Positions 8,590 through 16,774 of a stretch of DNA of 41,666 bases are shown in pieces. The stretch is from NCBI RefSeq assembly GCF_012911935.1, contig NZ_JAAXLA010000066.1, positions 1-41,666 on the forward strand, written 5' to 3'. Position 1 is the stretch's first letter. Every line of letters starts with the position of its first letter. This DNA is from Pseudonocardia acidicola. Its GTDB lineage: Bacteria; Actinomycetota; Actinomycetes; Mycobacteriales; Pseudonocardiaceae. Under the pieces are notes generated by a model. The model made no database searches, was not told where the DNA came from, and worked only from the letters and a program-made list of their open reading frames with translations. The position numbers and the translations under genes are program-made.

Positions 8590-10127
8590 CCCGGGCCGTG
8601 GCGGTGGGTAGCGGGCGCCGGCTCCGCTACCCACCGCTTCGCCTGGCCGCCGCGTTCGCGGTGGCCCTGCTCAGCCTCGTCCCGCTGCTCTACGTGGTCA
8701 TCGGCACCATCGAGCTCGGCTGGGACGAGGCCGTCGCGCTGGTGTGGCGGCCGCGGGTCGGCGAGCTGCTCGTCAACACCGTGACCCTCACCGTGCTGGG
8801 CATGGTGGCCAGCGCGATCATCGGCACCGGCGCCGCATGGCTGGTCGAGCGGACCAGCCTCCCCGGCCGTGGCGTCTGGACCGGCCTGATGGCCGCGCCG
8901 CTGGCCGTCCCGGCGTTCGTCAACAGCTTCGGCTGGTACTCGCTGACCCCGGCCGTGGAAGGCCTCGGCGGCGCGGTCCTGATCACCACGCTGTCCTACT
9001 TCCCGCTGGTCTACCTGCCGGTGGCCGCAGTGCTGCGCGGCGTCGACCCGGCGTTCGAGGAGATGTCCCGGGCGCTGGGCAACGGCCCGTGGCGCACGTT
9101 CTTCCGGGTCGTGCTGCCGCAGTTGCGGCCGGCGCTGCTCGGCGGCGTGCTGCTCGTCGGGCTGCACCTGCTCGCCGAGTTCGGGGCGCTGCAGTCGCTG
9201 CGCTTCGAGACGTTCACGACGGCGATCTACGACTCGTTCAAGTCGACCTTCAACGGCGGTGCCGCGACCATGCTGGCCGGCGTGCTGGTGCTCGGCTGCC
9301 TGCTCCTGCTGCTCGCCGAACTGCGGCTGGCCGGGCGCGCCCGGGTGGCGCGGGTCGGGGCAGGCGCGGCCCGCCGCCTCGTCGCGCACCCGCTCGGCCG
9401 CTGGGCCGTGCCGGCGATCGCGGCGATGGTCCTGCTCGTGCTGCTCGCGCTCGGGGTGCCGTTGTTCAGCCTCGGGTACTGGCTGGTCACCGGCACCTCG
9501 ACGGCGTTCCCGCTGGGTGCGCTGGCCCAGACGGCGGGCACCTCGATCGGGCTGGGGCTGCTCGGTGCCGTGGCCACCACGGCGCTCGCGTTCCCGGTGG
9601 CCTGGTTGTCGGTGCGCCACCTCGGCCGGCTGAGCCGGGTGATCGAGCGGAGCACCTACATCGGCAACTCGCTGCCCGGCATCGTGGTGGCGCTGGCGCT
9701 GATCACGCTGGCCATCAACGTGCTGCCCGGTCTGTACCAGACCACGGTCATGCTCGTGGCCGCCTACGCGATCCTGTTCATGCCGCGCGCCATGGTCAGC
9801 CTGCGCGCCGCGCTGACCCAGCTGCCTCCCGAACTCGACGACGCGGCCCGCGCGCTCGGCGCCCGCCCGGCGGGCGTGCTGTGGCGGGTCACGGTGCCGC
9901 TCATCGCCCGCGGGCTCGGATCCGGGGCGGCGCTGGTGTTCCTGGCCGTGGTCACCGAACTGACCTCGACGCTGCTGCTCGCGCCGATCGGCACCCAGAC
10001 CCTGGCCACCGAGTTCTGGAGCTACAGCTACAGCATCAAGTACGGTGCCGCCGCTCCGTACGCCGTCCTGATGATCCTCATCTCGGCGCCGGCGGCATAC
10101 CTGTTGACCCGGGAGGCCCGCAGATGA
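8586..10127 (+). CDS. Iron(III) ABC transporter permease (double-domain, FbpB-like)
   Basis: 513 residues with about 12 membrane helices formed by two fused binding-protein-dependent permease domains. Each half carries the EAA cytoplasmic loop that contacts the ATPase: EEMSRALGNGPWRTFFRVVLP-like in the first half and DDAARALGARPAGVLW in the second. This layout is typical of FbpB/SfuB ferric permeases. The GTG start overlaps the stop of the binding-protein gene, and its own stop overlaps the ATG of the ATPase gene (ATGA), so the translation of all three is probably coupled. Confidence 0.93.
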   Translation: MTRAVAVGSGRRLRYPPLRLAAAFAVALLSLVPLLYVVIGTIELGWDEAVALVWRPRVGELLVNTVTLTVLGMVASAIIGTGAAWLVERTSLPGRGVWTGLMAAPLAVPAFVNSFGWYSLTPAVEGLGGAVLITTLSYFPLVYLPVAAVLRGVDPAFEEMSRALGNGPWRTFFRVVLPQLRPALLGGVLLVGLHLLAEFGALQSLRFETFTTAIYDSFKSTFNGGAATMLAGVLVLGCLLLLLAELRLAGRARVARVGAGAARRLVAHPLGRWAVPAIAAMVLLVLLALGVPLFSLGYWLVTGTSTAFPLGALAQTAGTSIGLGLLGAVATTALAFPVAWLSVRHLGRLSRVIERSTYIGNSLPGIVVALALITLAINVLPGLYQTTVMLVAAYAILFMPRAMVSLRAALTQLPPELDDAARALGARPAGVLWRVTVPLIARGLGSGAALVFLAVVTELTSTLLLAPIGTQTLATEFWSYSYSIKYGAAAPYAVLMILISAPAAYLLTREARR

Positions 10128-11218
10128 GCTTGCTCCGAGTGTCCGACACACCGTCGATGGAGGACGCCCCGGACCGCGAGCCCCCGGGGCTGTCGGTGCT
10201 CGGCGTGCGCAAGTCCTACGGCGACGTCCCCGTGTTGCACGGGGTGGACCTCGATGTGCAGGCGGGCAGCCTCACCGCCGTGCTCGGCCGCTCCGGGTGC
10301 GGGAAGACCACGCTGCTGCGGCTCATCGCGGGCTTCGACCGGCCCGACGCCGGCACGATCGACATCGCCGGCCAGCCGGTCGCCGGACCCGGGCTGGCGC
10401 TGCCGCCGGAGGAACGCCGGATCGGCTACGTGACCCAGGAGGGCAACCTCTTCCCACACCTGACGGTGGCCGCCAACATCGCGTTCGGGCTGCCGCGGCG
10501 GGCGCGGCGGGCCCCGCACCGGGTGGTCGAGCTGCTGGAGATGGTCGGGCTCGACGCCGGCTACGCCCGTCGTCACCCCCACGAGCTGTCCGGCGGCCAG
10601 CAGCAGCGGATCGCGCTGGCCCGCGCGCTCGCCCCCGAGCCCGGGATCGTGCTGCTCGACGAGCCGTTCTCCTCCCTCGACGTGGAGCTGCGGGAGAGCA
10701 CGCGGCGGGCTGTCGTCGACGTGCTCGCCGCCGCCGGCACCACGACCGTGCTGGTCACCCACGACCAGGCCGAGGCGCTGTCGCTGGCGTCGCGGGTCGC
10801 GGTGATGCGCGACGGTGCGATCGTCCAGGTCGCGAGCCCCGCCGAGCTGTACCGGCACCCGGTGGACCGCGGCGTCGCCGGGTTCGTCGGTGACGTCGTC
10901 GGGCTGCCCGCGACTGTGCACGGCGGGGTCGCCGAGTGCGTGCTCGGGAGGCTGCCCGTCGGGGGCGGGCACCCCGACGGGCCCGCGACCGTGCTGCTGC
11001 GCCCGGAGCAGATCGGAATCCACGGCATCGACGCCGGCGGCGTCACGGCCCAGGTCCTGGAGATCGAGTACTACGGCCACGACGCCGTCGTGCGGCTCGA
11101 GCTCGGCGGCGGCACCGCGGTCGCCGCGCGCTGCCCGGGATACGCGCTGCCGGTGGTGGGCCAGCAGGTACGGCTCGTGGTACGCGGCGAGGTGGGGCTG
11201 GACCGGGCCCCCGCCTGA
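10124..11218 (+). CDS. Iron(III) ABC transporter ATP-binding protein (FbpC-like)
   Basis: 364 residues. The ATPase domain shows Walker A GRSGCGKTT, the signature LSGGQQQR, Walker B IVLLDEPFSSLD and the switch His in VTHDQAEA. After about residue 270 comes a TOBE-type C-terminal domain (LLRPEQIGI, VLEIEYYGHDA, VRLVVRGE), as in ferric and polyamine importer ATPases. An N-terminal extension of about 25 residues precedes the domain. It is the last gene of the iron import operon; 64 bases separate it from the HipA-like gene, which has its own ribosome-binding site. Confidence 0.94.
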   Translation: MSLLRVSDTPSMEDAPDREPPGLSVLGVRKSYGDVPVLHGVDLDVQAGSLTAVLGRSGCGKTTLLRLIAGFDRPDAGTIDIAGQPVAGPGLALPPEERRIGYVTQEGNLFPHLTVAANIAFGLPRRARRAPHRVVELLEMVGLDAGYARRHPHELSGGQQQRIALARALAPEPGIVLLDEPFSSLDVELRESTRRAVVDVLAAAGTTTVLVTHDQAEALSLASRVAVMRDGAIVQVASPAELYRHPVDRGVAGFVGDVVGLPATVHGGVAECVLGRLPVGGGHPDGPATVLLRPEQIGIHGIDAGGVTAQVLEIEYYGHDAVVRLELGGGTAVAARCPGYALPVVGQQVRLVVRGEVGLDRAPA

Positions 11219-11282
11219 GCCTGCCCGGGCCCGGGGCAGGATGAGCAGATCGATCCTGCGGGGGCCGACGGGAGGTGTGACG

Positions 11283-12134
11283 GTGCTGCGACACGTGACG
11301 GCGATCCGCTACGTCACGCCGCTGCGCGAGGGCGGTTCGCTGCCCGGCCTGATGGAGGCCGACGACCTGGGCACCTACGTGGTGAAGTTCCACGGCGCGG
11401 GGCAGGGCCGCAAGGTGCTCGTCGCAGAGATCATCAGCGGTGAGCTGGCCCGCGGGCTGGGGCTGCCGGTGCCCGACCTGGCGACCGTCGACCTGGACCC
11501 CGAACTCGGCCGGGCCGAGCCCGACCAGGAGGTCCAGGAGCTGCTCCGCAACTCCCCGGGGCTCAACCTCGGGCTGGACTTCCTGCCCGGAGCCCTGGAC
11601 TTCGACCCGGTCGCCTTCGCGCCGGGCCCCGAGTTCGCCGGCCGGGTGCTGTGGTTCGACGGGCTGGTGGGCAACGTCGACCGGTCCTGGCGCAACGCCA
11701 ACATGCTGCTGTGGCACCGGGCGCCCTACCTGATCGACCACGGCGCCACGCTCACCTTCCACCACAACTGGGCCGCCGCGCTGGTCGACCCGTCGGCGTT
11801 CGCGACCCGGCCCTACGAGGCCGCTGACCACGTGCTGCTCGCCGCGGAGCCGGATCTCGACGCCGCCGACGCCGCGCTCACGCCGCGGGTCAGCGGTGAG
11901 CTGCTGCGCGCCGCCGTCGCCGCCGTCCCCGACGAGTGGCTCACCGGGGAGCCCGGGTTCGACGGTCCCGGCCGGGTGCGCGAGGCGTACGTCCGGCAGC
12001 TCACCGCGCGCCTCGACGCCCGCGATGCGTGGCTGCCCGGGATCCGCGCGGCCGCCGCGGCGGCAGGCGGGAACCGCCCGGTGACGCGCGCGCCGAACCC
12101 GCCTTCGTGGCTGTCCTGGCTGCCGCGCTCATGA
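11283..12134 (+). CDS. HipA-like kinase family protein
   Basis: About 283 residues of the short actinobacterial HipA-like family. Recognisable parts: YVVKFHGAGQGRKVL (ATP-binding Lys region), the catalytic loop in DGLVGNVDRSWRNANML (Asp and Asn residues) and YLIDHG at the metal-binding position. HipA proteins are Ser/Thr kinases and toxins of toxin-antitoxin pairs, but this family lacks a HipB-type antitoxin here; its partner is the overlapping DUF3037 gene. I start at GTG 11283 because GGGAGG lies seven bases upstream; GTG 11277 and ATG 11241 are in-frame alternatives. Substrate unknown. Confidence 0.8.
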   Translation: MLRHVTAIRYVTPLREGGSLPGLMEADDLGTYVVKFHGAGQGRKVLVAEIISGELARGLGLPVPDLATVDLDPELGRAEPDQEVQELLRNSPGLNLGLDFLPGALDFDPVAFAPGPEFAGRVLWFDGLVGNVDRSWRNANMLLWHRAPYLIDHGATLTFHHNWAAALVDPSAFATRPYEAADHVLLAAEPDLDAADAALTPRVSGELLRAAVAAVPDEWLTGEPGFDGPGRVREAYVRQLTARLDARDAWLPGIRAAAAAAGGNRPVTRAPNPPSWLSWLPRS

Positions 12135-12571
12135 CCCGCCACGTGTTCGAGTACGCGCTGCTGCGGGTGGTCCCCCGGGTGGAGCGCGGCGAAGCCGTCA
12201 ACGCCGGGGTGATCGTGTACTGCCGGGGCGTGGACTACCTGGGCGCGCGCGTCCACCTGGACGTCGCGCGGCTGCACGCGCTCGACCCGGACGCCGACCA
12301 CGAGGCCATCGCCCGCGCCCTCGACGCCGTGGCCGACGTCTGCGCGGTGGCGGCGCCGCCGCGTTCGGACCGGCGCACCGACGGCGCGCTGGCCGCGGAC
12401 GGGCCGGCGGCCGGGGAGGACATCGGGCGCCGGTTCCGGCGGCTGACCGCGCCGCGCAGCACCGTCGTCCAGCCCGGGCCGGTGCACACCGGGCTCACCG
12501 CCGACCCGGAAGCAGAGACCGACCGGCTGCTCCGCGAGCTCGTGCTCCCGCTCCGCGGCTGTGCGCGGTGA
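12131..12571 (+). CDS. DUF3037 family protein
   Basis: 146 residues beginning FEYALLRVVPRVERGE, the hallmark of DUF3037, followed by NAGVIVYC and a C-terminal helix with TDRLLRELVLPLR. Its ATG overlaps the TGA of the HipA-like gene (ATGA), so the two are translationally coupled; this pair recurs in many bacteria. Function is unknown; acting as a partner or substrate adaptor for the kinase is inference from context only. Confidence 0.8.
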   Translation: MTRHVFEYALLRVVPRVERGEAVNAGVIVYCRGVDYLGARVHLDVARLHALDPDADHEAIARALDAVADVCAVAAPPRSDRRTDGALAADGPAAGEDIGRRFRRLTAPRSTVVQPGPVHTGLTADPEAETDRLLRELVLPLRGCAR

Positions 12572-12626
12572 GTGGTCGCTCGGGCACCACTTTCCGCGCA
12601 CGAGCGCGCAGCGCTTGAATGGCCCC

Positions 12627-13697
12627 ATGACGCAGAGCCGATCAACGGAGATCGACGATCCGGTGCCCGCCGACGCACTGTCCGGGTGGCTGGCCGCCGA
12701 GGTGCCCGAGGTGGCGGTCGGCTCCGGGCCGGTGACCGTCCACCGGATCTCCGGCGGTCACTCGAACCTGACGTACCGGATCGTGGACGCGGCCGGTGTC
12801 GGCTGGGCGCTGCGTCGCCCGCCCACCGGAGGGGTGCTGGCCACCGCGCACGACATGAGCCGGGAGTGGCGGTTCATCGCCGCGCTCGCGCCGACCCCGG
12901 TGCCGGTGCCGCGCCCGGTGGCCTACTGCGCGGACGCCGGCGTGATCGGCGCCGAGTTCTACGTGATGGGTTTCGTCGAGGGTACGGTGCTGGGCGACGA
13001 GGCGGCGGGGGAGGAACTGGCCGTCGAGCACCGGCACGCGGCCGGGCTGGCCGTCGTCGACGTCCTCGCCGACCTGCACGCCGTCGACCCGGACGCGGTC
13101 GGGCTGGGTGAGCTGCGCCGGCCCGGCAGCTACCTGGAGCGCCAGCTGCGCCGCTGGCACCGGCAGGTGCACGCATCGGCGGTGCCGGATCTGTCGGTGG
13201 TCGACGCGGTGCACGAGCGGCTGGTGGAGCGGATGCCGGCGACGCTGCCGTACTCGCAGGTGCGGATCGCGCACGGGGACTTCCGTCCGGGGAACCTGTC
13301 GTTCTCTGCGGACGGCAGCATCGGCGCCGTCTTCGACTGGGAGCTGGCCACCCTGGGTGACCCACTCGCCGACCTCGGCTGGGTGCTCGCGTCGTGGGCC
13401 CGGCCGGGCGACACCGAGGCGCCGACCACCCCGGGGCCCACCGCGCTCGACGGATTTCCCGAGCGGGACGAACTGATCGCCCGCTACGCCGCCCGCTCCG
13501 GCCGCGACCTCGCCGACCTGCCCTACTACCTGGCTTTCGCCCGATGGCGCTCGGCGTGCATCGGGGCCGGCGTGTACACCCGGTACGCGGCCGGGGTGAT
13601 GGGCTCCGACGCCGCCGATATGGGCGATGTCGCCGTCGCCCGGCTGGAATCGGTGCAGGCGCAGGCCCGGGCGGCGCTGGCGGCGCTGGGCGGCTGA
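12627..13697 (+). CDS. Aminoglycoside-phosphotransferase-like kinase (APH family)
   Basis: 356 residues with the protein-kinase-like fold of APH/choline kinases. Brenner's motif HGDFRPGN lies at residues 216-223 (Asp218 catalytic) and the metal-binding DWELATLGDP at 237-246; GGHSNLTYRI near residue 43 is the ATP-binding loop. This subgroup (VPRPVAYCADAGVIG, FYVMGFVEGTVLGD) resembles the ACAD10-type kinases linked to acyl-CoA metabolism more than antibiotic-resistance enzymes, so a metabolic small-molecule kinase is likelier than resistance. No clear ribosome-binding site precedes the ATG at 12627. Confidence 0.85.
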   Translation: MTQSRSTEIDDPVPADALSGWLAAEVPEVAVGSGPVTVHRISGGHSNLTYRIVDAAGVGWALRRPPTGGVLATAHDMSREWRFIAALAPTPVPVPRPVAYCADAGVIGAEFYVMGFVEGTVLGDEAAGEELAVEHRHAAGLAVVDVLADLHAVDPDAVGLGELRRPGSYLERQLRRWHRQVHASAVPDLSVVDAVHERLVERMPATLPYSQVRIAHGDFRPGNLSFSADGSIGAVFDWELATLGDPLADLGWVLASWARPGDTEAPTTPGPTALDGFPERDELIARYAARSGRDLADLPYYLAFARWRSACIGAGVYTRYAAGVMGSDAADMGDVAVARLESVQAQARAALAALGG

Positions 13698-13859
13698 ACC
13701 GGGCTCGCACCGCGGCCGGTGCAGGCCGGTGCGCATCGCACCGGCCGGACCGGGTACCTGATGCGCCGACCTGCCCGGCCCACCCGGGTCGTTGAGCGCT
13801 CCACCACAGGGGCACGATCCGGGGAGATGCCGCGCCCGCGGCAGGAGACGGGGACGAAC

Positions 13860-14459
13860 ATGAGCGCGCACGACGCAGATCGGCCGGTCCTGCAGGTCGT
13901 GGTGGGCAGCACACGTCCGGGGCGGGTCGCGCTGCCGGTGGCGCAGTGGGTGCACGAGCGCGCCGCGGCCCACGGTGGGTTCACGGCGGAGCTGATCGAC
14001 CTGGCCGAGGTGGGGCTGCCGCTGTTCGACGAGCCCTACCACCCCCGGCTGCGCAGGTACGTCCACGACCACACCAAGCGCTGGAGTGCCACGGTGGAGC
14101 GCGCCGACGCGTTCGTGTTCGTGCACCCCGAGTACAACCACAGCATGACGGCCGTGTTGAAGAACGCGATCGACTACCTGCACCAGGAATGGGCCTACAA
14201 GCCGGTCGGGCTCGTCGGGTACGGCGGTGTGGCGGCGGGGGCCCGGGCCATGCAGGCGCTCAAGCCGGTGTGCTCGGTGCTCAAGCTGGTGCCGCTGGCC
14301 GAGACGGTGCCGATCCCGTTCGTCACGCAGTTCATCACCGGGGAGGGTGACGACCGCCGGTTCGAGCCCAGCACCGAGGTGGAGGCCGGCGCGCAGAAGA
14401 TGCTGGACGAGTTGGTGCGCTGGGTCCCGACTCTCCGCCCGCTACGTAACGCGCAGTAA
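13860..14459 (+). CDS. NADPH-dependent FMN reductase family protein
   Basis: 199 residues with a flavodoxin-like fold: GSTRPGR near residue 16 is the phosphate-binding loop for FMN, and HPEYNHSMTAVLKNAIDYL is the strongly conserved stretch that contacts the isoalloxazine ring. Enzymes of this family reduce FMN, quinones or azo compounds with NAD(P)H in the cytosol. ATG 13860 is preceded by GGAGACGGGG. The gene stands alone; its physiological substrate cannot be read from context. Confidence 0.9.
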   Translation: MSAHDADRPVLQVVVGSTRPGRVALPVAQWVHERAAAHGGFTAELIDLAEVGLPLFDEPYHPRLRRYVHDHTKRWSATVERADAFVFVHPEYNHSMTAVLKNAIDYLHQEWAYKPVGLVGYGGVAAGARAMQALKPVCSVLKLVPLAETVPIPFVTQFITGEGDDRRFEPSTEVEAGAQKMLDELVRWVPTLRPLRNAQ

Positions 14460-14609
14460 TTGAGTCCTGACCGCATGTCACCCTGACGGGGGGTTTGGGT
14501 GTCGCCGTGCGGCGTCGCGGCGTCGACTGCGCCAGAATCGCGCGGCACCTGTGGCCGTTCGCGGTCCGGGTGCGGAACCGGGTTCTCGGCAGGATGGGGT
14601 AGAGAGACG

Positions 14610-15125
14610 ATGGCGAACGGGTACAACGAGCCGGGCGGCGGGGGCTATCCGGAGTATCCCGAGCCCACCCGGCAACTGTCCCGGCCGCCGGCGTCGTCGC
14701 GGGCACCCGTCGTCAACGCGGGCCGGCTGTGGTCCGGCGGGGTGGCGACGGCGGTGGTCGCGGCGCTGATCGGGCTCGTCGGCCTGCTGATCGCCCGCGC
14801 CCTGCTGCAGATCCCGTACCTGGCGCCGGTCCGGGCCGGGGCGCTGGGCGACTCGCGGACGATCGTGCTGTGCGTCTGCGCGGCGATCGCGGCGCTGGCC
14901 GCGACGGGGCTGGCCCACCTGTTGCTGGTCAGCACGCCGTCGCCGATGGCCTACTTCGGCTGGATCGTCGGCCTGGTCACCGCGGTCGCCGTCGTGCTGC
15001 CGTTCCTCGACACCGAACCGCTGACCGTCCGGCTGGCCACCGCGGTCATCCACCTGGTCATCGGGCTGGCCATCGGCAGCCTGGTGACCGGTGCGGCAGT
15101 CTCGGCGACGGGCGGCCGGCGCTAG
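14610..15125 (+). CDS. Four-helix membrane protein (DUF6069-like)
   Basis: 171 residues. A Gly/Pro/Tyr-rich cytoplasmic N-terminus of about 40 residues leads to four membrane helices (roughly 45-67, 85-105, 112-135, 145-168) separated by short loops. The layout matches the actinobacterial DUF6069 family, whose role is unknown. ATG 14610 follows AGAGAG. It is convergent with the next gene, 27 bases away. Confidence 0.65.
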   Translation: MANGYNEPGGGGYPEYPEPTRQLSRPPASSRAPVVNAGRLWSGGVATAVVAALIGLVGLLIARALLQIPYLAPVRAGALGDSRTIVLCVCAAIAALAATGLAHLLLVSTPSPMAYFGWIVGLVTAVAVVLPFLDTEPLTVRLATAVIHLVIGLAIGSLVTGAAVSATGGRR

Positions 15126-15152
15126 GCGGTCACCCGCGGTACGGCCATCCGC

Positions 15153-15890
15153 TCAGGACTGCGGCGGCCCGCTCAGCATCCGGGGCGTGGCGAACCGGTC
15201 GACCAGTCGGTCCCACCGGGTGCGCCTTCCCGGTGGGAACCGCCGCAACGATCGGGCCAGCCGCCGGGACCCGGGCCGGTACATCCGCCGCGCCCACGGC
15301 GAGCCGGGCCGGGCCAGTCGTGCCGCGGCGACCCACGCCAGCACCGGGATGAACACCCCGATCACGCCGAGCAGGGTCCGGCCCTTGACGATCGCGATCA
15401 TCGCGCACAGCAGGTCCACCGTGATCGTCACGGCGACGACCGCTGCGCCCTGCCCACTCTCGCCGTTCACCGGGTTCGCCCCGAGCAGCAGCAGGAACCC
15501 GATCACCAGCGCGATGAGGACGGCGTCCACCGAGCGGCGGCCCTCCGCGGACCAGTACACGTCGTCGAGGTGCAGCCACAGCGCGAACTCGTCGAGGGTG
15601 AGGGCCGCGCCGATGCCGAACAACACGGCGATCACCTGCAGCCACGGGGGGCCGGGGCGGTAGGTGAGTTCCACGGTCCCCGAGACGAGCAGCAGGAAGA
15701 TCCCGTAGACCTGGTGGTGCACGTGCACCCCGCCGACGCTCGCGTTGCGGAACGGGCCGCGCCCGGTGTGGATCGCGATGGTGATCGCCCTGGTGACCAG
15801 GAAGGTCACCAGGAACGCGCCCAGCATCCAGGCCACGATCTGCCGGTGCTCGCTGAGGCTGAACTCGAGGTGAAACCCGCTGTCCTGCAC
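15153..15890 (-). CDS. Conserved integral membrane protein with HVHHQVYG motif
   Basis: About 245 residues, six or so membrane helices. Conserved-looking features are GGVHVHHQVYGIFLLL after the first helix and LDEFALWLHLDDVYW in the middle; the His and Asp/Glu residues at membrane edges could bind a metal. The C-terminal 50 residues are Arg-rich and cytoplasmic. I recognise this as a common actinobacterial hypothetical protein but know no function. I prefer GTG 15890, which has GGGAGG eight bases upstream, over the GTG at 15911, which would place that site inside the gene. Confidence 0.7.
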   Translation of the reverse strand: MQDSGFHLEFSLSEHRQIVAWMLGAFLVTFLVTRAITIAIHTGRGPFRNASVGGVHVHHQVYGIFLLLVSGTVELTYRPGPPWLQVIAVLFGIGAALTLDEFALWLHLDDVYWSAEGRRSVDAVLIALVIGFLLLLGANPVNGESGQGAAVVAVTITVDLLCAMIAIVKGRTLLGVIGVFIPVLAWVAAARLARPGSPWARRMYRPGSRRLARSLRRFPPGRRTRWDRLVDRFATPRMLSGPPQS

Positions 15891-16012
15891 GATGCCGACC
15901 TCCCCGGCCACTGCTCACACGGCTCGAGATGCGCCTGCGCTTCGATCGTGACGTACCGGGTGCCGGACCCGGGGGAGCGCATACCGGAGGTGGGCCGGGG
16001 AACCCTACGGCC

Positions 16013-16690
16013 ATGCGCCGCTCGATCCTAGTCATCGACGATGACGCGCGGATCCGCCGGATGGTGGCACTCGCGCTGTCGCGAGAGGGGTTCGTCGTCG
16101 GGGAGGCGGCCAGCGGTGAGGAGGGGCTGGCCGCCTTGAGGGACCATGGGTTCGACGTGATCTGCGTCGATCTCGTGCTGCCCGGCTGCGACGGGTTCCA
16201 GGTCTGCCGGGACATCAGGCGCACCAGTACGGTTCCGATCATCGCGGTCGGTGCGCGGGTCGACAGCCATGACGTCGTCGGCGGCCTCGAGGCCGGCGCG
16301 GACGACTGCATCAGCAAACCCTTCCGGGTGCAGGAACTCTGCGCGCGCATCCGGGCCCTCCTGCGCCGTGCGGAGGGAACCGGGCTGCGCGGCAGCGTCC
16401 ACGTGGGCGACCTGGAGATCGTTGCCCGCGACGGGCTGGCGTTGCGCGATGGTGAGCCGCTCGACCTGACCCCGACCGAGCTCCGGCTGCTCTGCGAGCT
16501 GGCCGTGGTGCCGGGCCGGGTGCTCAGCCGGGCTGAGTTGCTCGAGCGGGTGTGGGGTTACGGCTACTTCGGCGACCCGCGGGTGGTCGACGTGAACGTC
16601 GCCCGGCTGCGACGCAAGGTGGAGCCCGACCCGCAGGTCCCGAAGGTCGTGGTCACGGTGCGCGGGCAGGGCTACCGCCTGGCGGTGTGA
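16013..16690 (+). CDS. Orphan OmpR/PhoB-family response regulator with atypical receiver
   Basis: 225 residues: an N-terminal receiver with the acidic pair D9-D10, phospho-acceptor D53 (in CVDLVLPG) and Lys102, and a C-terminal winged-helix domain (LTPTELRLLCEL, VVDVNVARLRRKVE, VVTVRGQGYRLAV) that binds DNA. No histidine kinase gene is adjacent: the next gene is convergent. Two switch residues are unusual. The Thr/Ser normally found after strand 4 is Gly80 (IIAVGA), and the aromatic residue before the Lys motif is Cys99 (GADDCISKPF). The acid triad and Lys are intact, so phosphorylation is still possible, but the classical T-Y coupling should be altered. Confidence 0.92.
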   Translation: MRRSILVIDDDARIRRMVALALSREGFVVGEAASGEEGLAALRDHGFDVICVDLVLPGCDGFQVCRDIRRTSTVPIIAVGARVDSHDVVGGLEAGADDCISKPFRVQELCARIRALLRRAEGTGLRGSVHVGDLEIVARDGLALRDGEPLDLTPTELRLLCELAVVPGRVLSRAELLERVWGYGYFGDPRVVDVNVARLRRKVEPDPQVPKVVVTVRGQGYRLAV

Positions 16691-16703
16691 CCCTGCCCGA
16701 CGA

Positions 16704-16737
16704 CGTCGGCCGGGACGGTGAACCGTCCCGGCCGACG
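16704..16737. terminator. Strong bidirectional terminator hairpin
   Basis: CGTCGGCCGGGACGG (16704-16718) pairs perfectly over 15 bases with 16723-16737 around a TGAA loop. It lies 14 bases after the response-regulator stop and 37 bases past the stop of the convergent secreted-protein gene, so it should serve both. Confidence 0.85.
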
Positions 16738-16774
16738 CCCGATCCGATTCTCTCCACCCGATGAGCTGCCGATC

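Noticed and set aside
12627..13697. Aminoglycoside resistance gene
   Set aside because: The APH-like fold is clear, but the sequence resembles the ACAD10-type metabolic kinases and has no resistance context.
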